The notes below the pieces were generated by a model. It was not told the DNA's origin, made no database searches, and was given only the letters and a program-made list of their open reading frames with translations. DNA of 6,976 nucleotides from Deltaproteobacteria bacterium (GTDB lineage Bacteria > Desulfobacterota_B > Binatia > UBA9968): NCBI GenBank assembly GCA_027297485.1, contig JAPUHZ010000180.1, forward strand, positions 1-6,976, written 5' to 3'. A program made the position numbers and the translations under genes. Shown here one piece after another: positions 1 to 4,525 of this stretch. Each line of letters opens with the position of its first letter. The stretch's first letter is position 1.

Positions 1-501
1 GGCCTACGTTCCCTAATAACGGCCGACCCTTGGGTCGAGCCCTTCCAAGCGCGGTCAATGGGCCTCTGCCTTGTAGACCACCCCCCCCTCTCCAAGGGTG
101 ACTCTTCCCACCGCCCGGGCCAGAACGTAACCTTCACGTCCTTGTGCCCGCCCTCTCCAGGACTCGCCCCTCGGTCGCCTGATGACACCTTACTAATGAA
201 CTCCTTAGTAAATAACCTGCGTCTCAAGCCAACTGCTTCAAGCTGCGATCCTTATTTACTTTGTCTTATCGGTACTAGATAGACTTACTTAACCGCGACC
301 CGACATGAATCAGCCCAAGAAATCATCCTTGATGAACATCATTAATACAAACGTGTTTAAATATTTTATATAGAGGCTATTCCGAGGGGAAGGAGACTAA
401 AGGACGAGGGAACCGAACGTGAGGCTTGGTGCAGGCCCAGACGGTAGGAATAATCACGTGAAGGGGTAGGGGTGGCGGCCCTCATGGTTCGACCTTGCTC
501 A

Positions 502-532
502 CCATGACCCTGAGTTTACCGAAGGGTCATGG
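502..532. repeat. Perfect 10-bp hairpin
   Basis: The arms ccatgaccct (502-511) and agggtcatgg (523-532) are exact reverse complements around an 11-base loop. Neither side has a run of T, so this is not a typical intrinsic terminator. It lies 9 bases before a second strong hairpin, and the pair looks like part of one structured element. It could stabilise the 3' end of the minus-strand operon transcript or form a domain of a plus-strand RNA. Confidence 0.6.
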
Positions 533-540
533 CACTGGCC

Positions 541-580
541 CATTTCCCTCGGCCTGAAGGCTCCTTCCACCGAGGAAATG
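541..580. repeat. Extended hairpin, 11-bp stem with one bulge
   Basis: The 5' arm catttccctcgg (541-552) pairs with ccgaggaaatg (570-580) over 11 base pairs, with a single bulged C. The apical part pairs further as gaag/cttc around a short loop, so nearly the whole 40 bases can fold into one rod. It is followed on the plus strand by the 10-bp palindrome gtaagcttac (580-589). No T-tract follows on either strand, which argues against a simple terminator. Confidence 0.6.
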
Positions 581-615
581 TAAGCTTACTTACTGCGTTT
601 GTATTAGTATACTGA

Positions 616-672
616 CAAATCTGCGATCAATAAGGCGCCAATTGCTACAAAATCAGCTCAGGATCGCATTTG
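616..672. repeat. Hairpin with 11-bp bulged stem
   Basis: The arm caaatctgcgatc (616-628) pairs with gatcgcatttg (662-672) over 11 base pairs, with a 2-base CT bulge in the left arm. The 33-base loop contains the palindrome ggcgcc. It is the third hairpin in a row after 502-532 and 541-580. It lies about 60 bases downstream of the last minus-strand gene, so it could mark the end of that transcript, although no U-run is present. Confidence 0.45.
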
Positions 673-735
673 GCTTCATTATTCTTGCCGGGCGGGGGTT
701 AACTGGTGACCGTGGTGGGCTAGTGTGCCATTTAC

Positions 736-1140
736 CTAAGGTTCTGATCTGTCCGTTAGGCTTGGTGTAGGTCTTCCTTCTTTCCACCGTATGAGCTTTC
801 CACGTAGGCAGGAGGAATTAATCTCGAGGGATTCGCAGATACTTTCAAAGGAAAAGATCCAATCGCTGTTTTTTTCCCAGATCCATTTCTGGGTCTCTTC
901 AAAAGATCGCCTTTTCTTCTCATCCTTAGCCGAGAGGCATTGGAAAAAGCAATGGATGGCATTCTCTAGGACTGCCAGCATGAGTCTCTCCTCTGCCTCC
1001 GGTGTCCTTCTGTTGCACAGGCTCTCGAGAAATTCGTTCTCGATGCTGAGAATGGCCGGATAGTATATCAAACTGAACGTATTCTTCATTGCTATGGCTT
1101 TGGCTAGGCGACTATAGTCCGGAATCCTATGCCTAGTCAT
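736..1140 (-). CDS. Small conserved-type protein of unknown function, coupled to the beta-propeller gene
   Basis: This encodes 134 residues. A longer frame opens at 1194, but the ATG at 1140 overlaps the stop of the upstream propeller gene as ATGA (1140-1137). No ribosome binding site is visible before it, so re-initiation after the propeller stop is the likely mode of translation. The protein is soluble, with no signal peptide or clear membrane segment, and appears mostly helical. Visible blocks are an acidic/hydrophobic helix around residues 47-70 (EAEERLMLAVLENAIHCFF), a basic stretch KDEKKRRSF at 72-80, a tryptophan-rich segment WIWEKNSDWIFSFESICESL (86-105), and the ending LRGKLIRWK (112-120). 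The segment from about 97 to 119 looks like a small helix-turn-helix, which would fit DNA binding, but this is inference. From memory, similar WxFSFE.ICE-type hypothetical proteins recur in NC10, Rokubacteria and deltaproteobacterial genomes. Its function is unknown. Confidence 0.75.
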   Translation of the reverse strand: MTRHRIPDYSRLAKAIAMKNTFSLIYYPAILSIENEFLESLCNRRTPEAEERLMLAVLENAIHCFFQCLSAKDEKKRRSFEETQKWIWEKNSDWIFSFESICESLEINSSCLRGKLIRWKEGRPTPSLTDRSEP

Positions 1141-2147
1141 TGTAAAGCCAATATTAAATTTACCCCGGGCAGTGCCCCCGCCAGAAGTTCCCATCGACCG
1201 CTATCCAAATTCACCCGGTAAAGCTGACCGGTTCCTTTTGCAAGTCCACCTAGGGTCACTCCTGTAGCGCAAATCACCGAATCCCTTTCGGAGGACGTAA
1301 ATATCAGATCCATAATCATCGAAGACAGGGGCCTCCCCGGGAATAAAGCTGTCCAGCTTGCCCCGCCATCCTTGCTTACAGCTAGAACAGCTTCAGCTCC
1401 AGACTCCCTCTGAGCCCAAGTGCTCGGCAGGCCCCTCGCCATTCCGGCAATAAGGTACCGAGGCTTGCAAATTTCGAACGGAATCGTGTAGGTCCAAGGA
1501 AAGTCCGCCCCACACCGGTGCCACTTGTTTCCTCCGTCTTCAGTAACAAAAATCCCTTCCTCCTCCGTTGCAGCATAGAAAGTTGTTCGATCGGACGGCT
1601 CCATCAGGAGCCTGTTGACATGCAAATTCAGCCCCCCCCGTTTCTCTTCCCACTGCTCTCCCTTCTGTTGTCCAATAAGGATTCCTCCGAGCTGGATAGC
1701 AACGTAAAGACTGTTTCCATTCCTTCCGTCCGCCACTACATCTCGCACGTTCGGTTCGACACTGGCCTGAGGGGAGGGGCATTTTTTCGCCTTGTGGAAC
1801 TTGCGCATCTTTCCGAGTTCACTCCAGGAATCACCGCCATCTTGGGAAATATACAGTCCAACAGGTTCCGTTCCCGCAAAAAGAACCTTCTGACCATTCC
1901 ATGTTGCTCGTCTGAGGCAGCGGACCTTGCCGAAGCGATCATCGTCGACCTTTTGCCAAGCCAGCCCGGAATCCTTCGATATGTAGATTCCGTCACTGTA
2001 ACACGCCGCCACAATTCGCCCGTTGAAATTGACCCCACATAAAATCTTTTTCCCCTTTAGCGCCACATCGGGCTCTATTCTCCACACTCCATTTTCCTCG
2101 CACATCCTCCGCAGCCCATCCTCAGTTCCTAGAAGGTACTCGCGCAT
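1137..2147 (-). CDS. Asp-box (BNR/sortilin-like) beta-propeller protein, probably cytoplasmic
   Basis: This encodes 336 residues. Four clear Asp-box motifs (S/T-x-D-x-G-x-x-W) are visible: SKDSGLAW at 57-64, SQDGGDSW at 101-108, TEDGGNKW at 202-209 and SKDGGASW at 258-265. Degenerate copies occur near 160-166 (GQQKGEQW) and 315-319. Each follows a strand of the type GIYIS, GLYIS or GIFVT, as expected for blades of a BNR-type propeller. The start MREYLLGTEDGL resembles the first strand of such proteins. There is no signal peptide or membrane segment, unlike secreted sialidases and Ycf48/HCF136 proteins, and the catalytic residues of sialidases are not evident. A structural or ligand-binding role is therefore more likely than hydrolysis. 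The ATG is preceded by GGAG at 2158-2155 with a 7-base spacer. The gene lies 60 bp after the receiver gene and overlaps the next gene by 4 bp. The exact role is unknown. Confidence 0.85.
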   Translation of the reverse strand: MREYLLGTEDGLRRMCEENGVWRIEPDVALKGKKILCGVNFNGRIVAACYSDGIYISKDSGLAWQKVDDDRFGKVRCLRRATWNGQKVLFAGTEPVGLYISQDGGDSWSELGKMRKFHKAKKCPSPQASVEPNVRDVVADGRNGNSLYVAIQLGGILIGQQKGEQWEEKRGGLNLHVNRLLMEPSDRTTFYAATEEEGIFVTEDGGNKWHRCGADFPWTYTIPFEICKPRYLIAGMARGLPSTWAQRESGAEAVLAVSKDGGASWTALFPGRPLSSMIMDLIFTSSERDSVICATGVTLGGLAKGTGQLYRVNLDSGRWELLAGALPGVNLILALQ

Positions 2148-2154
2148 GAATCGT

Positions 2155-2158
2155 CTCC
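2155..2158 (-). promoter_or_regulatory. Ribosome binding site of the propeller gene
   Basis: GGAG lies 7 bases before the ATG at 2147 and supports that start. It shows the propeller gene is translated independently, unlike the coupled gene that follows it. Confidence 0.6.
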
Positions 2159-2194
2159 GTAAGTTTTCATAAAAAGTAATACTATCTGAAAGCC

Positions 2195-2204
2195 CCGGGC
2201 CCGG
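2195..2204. repeat. GC-rich palindrome between receiver and propeller genes
   Basis: The perfect 10-bp palindrome ccgggcccgg sits directly after the receiver gene stop. In minus-strand RNA it would be followed by a short pyrimidine stretch (CUUUC). As RNA it can form only a short stem, so it is at most a weak attenuator or a protein-binding site between the genes. Confidence 0.3.
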
Positions 2205-2207
2205 AGG

Positions 2208-2681
2208 TCACTTCTCTACAGGGACAGTTTTCCACGGTGGCTCAATCGGGCCGAAGGCTCGGTCCATCTTCATCTCCCACTCGCGGCTGCGGATCAGTGT
2301 CAGGACACGCGCAACAAGACCCTGATGATCCATGACCGGTTTGGCAATGAATTCGCTCACTCCCAGGGCCATGGCCGCGCTCCTGGTAGCCATGTCATCC
2401 TTGGCCGTGAGCAGGATAACCGGGAGAGAAGGAGAGGTCCGCCTGAGTTCCTTACATACATCGAGCCCGTCGATCCCAGGCATCATCACGTCCAGAAGGA
2501 TGACGTCTACAGGTCGGCTGCGCACGGTCTCCAAGCACTCCTGGCCGCTGTAGGCACACAGAACGGTCAGGCCGTGGTGTGAAAGCAAGAGCCTGAGGAA
2601 CTCCACGATGTCTTTGTTGTCGTCAACTACCAGCACAGTGAAAACAAAGGAATCTTTGGCCGAGAGCATAGGCCGGCTCAT
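2208..2681 (-). CDS. Stand-alone response-regulator receiver protein
   Basis: This encodes 157 residues from the ATG at 2681. Two ATGs are possible (2687 and 2681). The AGAGGGG at 2694-2688 leaves a 6-base spacer to the second and no spacer to the first, so the second is preferred. The protein is one CheY-like receiver domain at about residues 14-135. It has the acidic pair D20-D21, phosphoacceptor D64 in LLDVMMPG, switch threonine T92 in LLTAK, and K114 in the FIAKP motif. A short tail of about 20 residues follows (DRAFGPIEPPWKTVPVEK), with no output domain. Receiver function therefore looks intact. Such proteins act as phosphorelay intermediates or regulate a partner by binding. The gene begins 14 bp after the stop of the sigma-54 activator gene, which lacks its own receiver, so it may be the missing regulatory half of that activator. 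Its kinase is not identified. Confidence 0.92.
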   Translation of the reverse strand: MSRPMLSAKDSFVFTVLVVDDNKDIVEFLRLLLSHHGLTVLCAYSGQECLETVRSRPVDVILLDVMMPGIDGLDVCKELRRTSPSLPVILLTAKDDMATRSAAMALGVSEFIAKPVMDHQGLVARVLTLIRSREWEMKMDRAFGPIEPPWKTVPVEK

Positions 2682-2687
2682 TCTCAT

Positions 2688-2694
2688 CCCCTCT
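2688..2694 (-). promoter_or_regulatory. Ribosome binding site that decides the receiver gene start
   Basis: AGAGGGG lies 6 bases before the ATG at 2681 and abuts the alternative ATG at 2687. It therefore favours the shorter 157-residue protein. Confidence 0.65.
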
Positions 2695-2695
2695 T

Positions 2696-3661
2696 TTAAG
2701 TCGCCTCCCTGTGCCGCAGCTTGGCCAGCAGGGTAGTGCGCTTTAGTCCCAGTTTCTGCGCCGCCTCGGTCCTGTTCCCATTGGTAGACCGGAGCGCTTC
2801 ATCAATAAAGCGGAGCTCAAAACGTTTTGTGGCCTCCCGCAAGTCAACCCCTCCATTGCTGGGCGCGGCCTGGGGAATTTTTTTTTCAGAGATAAAGAAT
2901 CTAATGTTTGGGGGGAGATCCTCCGGGCGAATTTGACCCTTGTCGCTCAGGAGCACCAGCCGCTCTATAAGATTTTCCAGCTCCCGTATATTTCCCGGCC
3001 AGTCGTACTCCCAGAGATAGATCATCGTCTCTGTGGCAATTTGCACGGAAATGGCGTACTTACGGTTCATCCTCTCCAGGAACTGGTGCGCCAAAAGCGG
3101 GATATCGGAGCGGCGCGCCCGCAGAGGGGGAAGGTGGATGGGGATAACCTGGAGGCGGTAAAAGAGATCTTCCCGAAAGGCCCCCTTTTCCACCTCGCTC
3201 TCCAGGTTCTTGTTAGTGGCAGTAATCACTCGCACATTGACCGTCACCGCTCGATCTGTCCCTATGGGTTTCACCTCCCCGTTTTGCAACGCCCGCAGTA
3301 GTTTGGCCTGCAAGGAAAAGGGGATCTCCGCCACCTCATCTAGAAGGATGGTGCCACCCTCTGCCAGTTGAAACATCCCCGCCCGCGAGAAGTGTGCGCC
3401 GGTGAATGCGCCCCGCACATGGCCAAAAAGCTCGGTTTCTAAGAGATCATAGGGGATGGCGGCACAGTTGACTGGTACAAAGGGGCGTGAGACACGCTGA
3501 CTTAAATTGTGAATGGTGCGAGCCAGGACCTCTTTTCCCGTACCGCTCTCCCCGGTGATGAGCACCGTAGCGTCCGTGCCGGCTACCCGCTGCACCAGGG
3601 TATGGATCTTCTGCATCAAGGGATGCTCAGCAATAATATTAGAGGCCGGATAGGCCTGCAT
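2696..3661 (-). CDS. Sigma-54-dependent transcriptional activator without N-terminal regulatory domain (PspF-like layout)
   Basis: This encodes 321 residues. Residues 8-235 are the AAA+ sigma-54 interaction domain: Walker A GESGTGKE at 37-44, the GAFTGA loop that contacts sigma-54 at 84-89, Walker B TILLDEVAE at 104-112 with D108 and E109, the arginine-finger region FREDLFYRL at 162-170, and the sensor II region WPGNIRELEN at 221-230. Residues 278-317 form a Fis-type helix-turn-helix (GNRTEAAQKLGLKRTTLLAKL). All residues for ATP hydrolysis and sigma-54 contact appear intact. NtrC-family proteins usually carry a receiver or sensor domain before the AAA+ domain; here only about 7 residues precede it. 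That gives the size and layout of PspF (about 325 residues), which is controlled by a separate protein. The ATG has GGGGAG at 3675-3670 with an 8-base spacer. The next gene encodes a lone receiver, a candidate for the controlling partner. Confidence 0.95.
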   Translation of the reverse strand: MQAYPASNIIAEHPLMQKIHTLVQRVAGTDATVLITGESGTGKEVLARTIHNLSQRVSRPFVPVNCAAIPYDLLETELFGHVRGAFTGAHFSRAGMFQLAEGGTILLDEVAEIPFSLQAKLLRALQNGEVKPIGTDRAVTVNVRVITATNKNLESEVEKGAFREDLFYRLQVIPIHLPPLRARRSDIPLLAHQFLERMNRKYAISVQIATETMIYLWEYDWPGNIRELENLIERLVLLSDKGQIRPEDLPPNIRFFISEKKIPQAAPSNGGVDLREATKRFELRFIDEALRSTNGNRTEAAQKLGLKRTTLLAKLRHREAT

Positions 3662-3669
3662 GAATATGG

Positions 3670-3675
3670 CTCCCC
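3670..3675 (-). promoter_or_regulatory. Ribosome binding site of the sigma-54 activator gene
   Basis: GGGGAG sits 8 bases before the ATG at 3661. It confirms that the protein really starts just before the AAA+ domain and is not the tail of a longer frame with an N-terminal domain. Confidence 0.65.
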
Positions 3676-3700
3676 TTATCTAGAAAGACGGGCTATTGTC

Positions 3701-3706
3701 ATTATA
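3701..3706 (-). promoter_or_regulatory. Possible sigma-70-type -10 box before the sigma-54 activator gene
   Basis: On the minus strand TATAAT occurs 40 bases before the activator ATG, in an AT-rich stretch typical of promoters. I see no good -35 hexamer at 16-18 bases upstream, so it would need an activator or may be chance. The 208-bp gap and a separate ribosome binding site support an independent promoter here. No -24/-12 sigma-54 motif was seen in the gap. Confidence 0.35.
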
Positions 3707-3709
3707 TGA

Positions 3710-3720
3710 ATCTGTCAGAT
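3710..3720. promoter_or_regulatory. 11-bp palindrome, possible operator
   Basis: ATCTGTCAGAT is a perfect inverted repeat (ATCTG-T-CAGAT). It lies 3 bases upstream of the putative -10 box on the minus strand, that is, between where -10 and -35 would be, a usual repressor site. Which protein would bind is unknown; autoregulation by the Fis-type HTH protein or binding by the NarL-type regulator are both possible. Confidence 0.35.
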
Positions 3721-3786
3721 ATATAATTGTATTTTATGCCACTAAATGACTAAGAAAAGTATTAGGGAAAGACTGAAAATTTTGTA

Positions 3787-3803
3787 AGAATCTAATCGAT
3801 TCT
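3787..3803. repeat. Short AT-rich inverted repeat after the NarL-type regulator gene
   Basis: The arms agaatc (3787-3792) and gattct (3798-3803) flank a 5-base loop. On the minus strand the repeat lies about 70 bases after the regulator stop and is followed by a loosely A/T-rich stretch (TACAAAATTTT). The stem is too short and AT-rich for a convincing terminator. A weak terminator or a binding site are both possible. Confidence 0.25.
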
Positions 3804-3869
3804 CTTATCCCAATCTATCCTACGAGGCAGTGAGAGGAGGGGAGGACGCGTTGCCGAACTCAGGTTGAA

Positions 3870-4502
3870 TCAATGCACCAGCTGGTTTTTTACAGCATAA
3901 TGAGTTAATTGTGCGTTTGTCCTCATTTTCATTTTTTCCAGAATCCGTGCCCGATGGGTGCTGATGGTTTTAACACTTAGCGATAGCTCCTTCGCAACCT
4001 CGCTAACCGTCTTCCCGGAGGCGATCATACACATCACCTGGTACTCACGATCAGACAGTCTCTCGTGAAGCGGCCTATTGGTATCGATCTCTAGGTCAAA
4101 CGCTAATTTTTCAGCTAGTGACGGACTGACATATTTCCCGCCTCCATGTACTTTTCGGATCGCGTTGACTAATATCTCAGGCGCACTCTCTTTGGTCATA
4201 TAGCCAGCCGCCCCTGCTTTCAAAACTCGTGCCCCAAATTGATCCTCCGGATGCATGCTTAAGATAAGCACAGGGAGTTTAGGGTAGTCGTGTTTCAGTT
4301 CCTTCAGCACTTCCAGTCCGCCTCTGCCCGGTAGAGTAATATCCAGCAGGACAAGGTCGTAGTGCTGCTGTCGGACTTTTGTGAGCACCTCCGGGGAGGT
4401 GGTAGCCTCTCCGAGCACCGTCATATCGGACTCCTCACCCAGGATTTGTCTCAAACCTCGCCGAACAACTGGGTGATCGTCTGCGATGAGGATCTTTATC
4501 AT
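3870..4502 (-). CDS. NarL/FixJ-family response regulator (receiver plus LuxR-type HTH)
   Basis: This encodes 210 residues, the usual length for the family. Residues 1-118 form the receiver: D8-D9, phosphoacceptor D54 in LLDITLPG, switch S82, and K104 in GYMTKES. Residues 146-205 form the LuxR/GerE DNA-binding domain (LSDREYQVMCMIASGKTVSEVAKELSLSVKTISTHRARILEKMKM), with the recognition helix around VKTISTHRARI. The protein is a cytoplasmic transcription factor activated by phosphorylation at D54. The ATG has AAAGGA at 4514-4509 with a 6-base spacer, and the gene starts 23 bp after the kinase stop, so they are probably co-transcribed and form a pair. HisKA_3-type kinases and NarL-type regulators usually go together. 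Because the kinase lacks the usual H-box histidine, the source of phosphate for D54 is uncertain. Target genes are not visible. Confidence 0.95.
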   Translation of the reverse strand: MIKILIADDHPVVRRGLRQILGEESDMTVLGEATTSPEVLTKVRQQHYDLVLLDITLPGRGGLEVLKELKHDYPKLPVLILSMHPEDQFGARVLKAGAAGYMTKESAPEILVNAIRKVHGGGKYVSPSLAEKLAFDLEIDTNRPLHERLSDREYQVMCMIASGKTVSEVAKELSLSVKTISTHRARILEKMKMRTNAQLTHYAVKNQLVH

Positions 4503-4508
4503 GGAGGT

Positions 4509-4514
4509 TCCTTT
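4509..4514 (-). promoter_or_regulatory. Ribosome binding site of the NarL-type regulator gene
   Basis: AAAGGA lies 6 bases before the ATG at 4502, within the 23-bp gap after the kinase stop. The gap has no room for a promoter, consistent with co-transcription. Confidence 0.6.
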
Positions 4515-4525
4515 CGGTAACTGGG

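Larger units (their letters stand above)
341..608 (+). repeat. Long-range inverted repeat enclosing two hairpins (possible ncRNA or MITE)
   Basis: The segment taatacaaacg at 343-353 is the exact reverse complement of cgtttgtatta at 596-606. The pairing can be extended outward by a T-G wobble and an A-T pair, and inward by T-G and G-T wobbles, giving about 15 pairs in plus-strand RNA. All three wobbles are G-U in plus-strand RNA but would be C-A mismatches on the minus strand, which favours a plus-strand transcript if this is RNA. The enclosed 240 bases hold the hairpins at 502-532 and 541-580. Alternatively, the arms are terminal inverted repeats flanked by TA (TA-atacaaacg and cgtttgtat-TA), as in MITEs derived from IS630/Tc1-type elements. 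I cannot assign it to a known family. Confidence 0.35.
1..735. other. Gene-free region with several inverted repeats
   Basis: No open frame here looks like a protein. The longest plus-strand frame (58-282) has a low-complexity, proline- and serine-rich translation and no recognisable motif. The left part (about 60-180) is pyrimidine-rich on the plus strand, with a run of eight C at 81-88, while 381-475 is purine-rich. Short palindromic elements are scattered through the region: cgaccc/gggtcg around a 2-base loop near 25-38, TTACTAA/TTAGTAA at 190-196 and 205-211, and the stronger hairpins listed separately. I compared it by memory with rRNA, tRNA, tmRNA, RNase P RNA, SRP RNA and group II intron domain V and found no match. 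It is the 3' flank of the minus-strand operon and may also contain an RNA gene or a small mobile element. Confidence 0.6.

Noticed and set aside
58..282. Open frame of 74 codons on the plus strand in the gene-free left region
   Set aside because: The translation is rich in Pro, Ser and Leu, with no motif and no ribosome binding site, in pyrimidine-rich DNA where stops are rare.
305..373. 22-codon plus-strand mini-ORF (MNQPKKSSLMNIINTNVFKYFI)
   Set aside because: No ribosome binding site, no partner gene downstream, and it overlaps the left arm of the long inverted repeat; probably chance.
131..464. Long-range complementarities of 8-9 bp (131-139 with 456-464; 167-174 with 382-389)
   Set aside because: About one 9-bp and several 8-bp matches are expected by chance in 700 bases, so they add no support for a folded RNA.
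486..510. GGTTCGACC followed by a CACCA-like end, suggestive of a tRNA or tmRNA T-arm
   Set aside because: The bases flanking the loop do not pair, and no acceptor or anticodon arm is present.
533..560. Possible sigma-54 promoter at the TGGCAC-like sequence (530-535)
   Set aside because: The -12 GC is missing at the required spacing; no GG-N10-GC pair fits there.
1141..1194. Longer version of the small protein starting at 1194
   Set aside because: The extra 18 residues lie wholly inside the propeller gene and are Gly/Thr-rich; the ATGA overlap at 1140 is the more natural start.
1518..2042. 174-codon plus-strand open frame opposite the propeller gene
   Set aside because: It is an antisense shadow of a gene with clear Asp-box repeats, and its translation has no recognisable domain.
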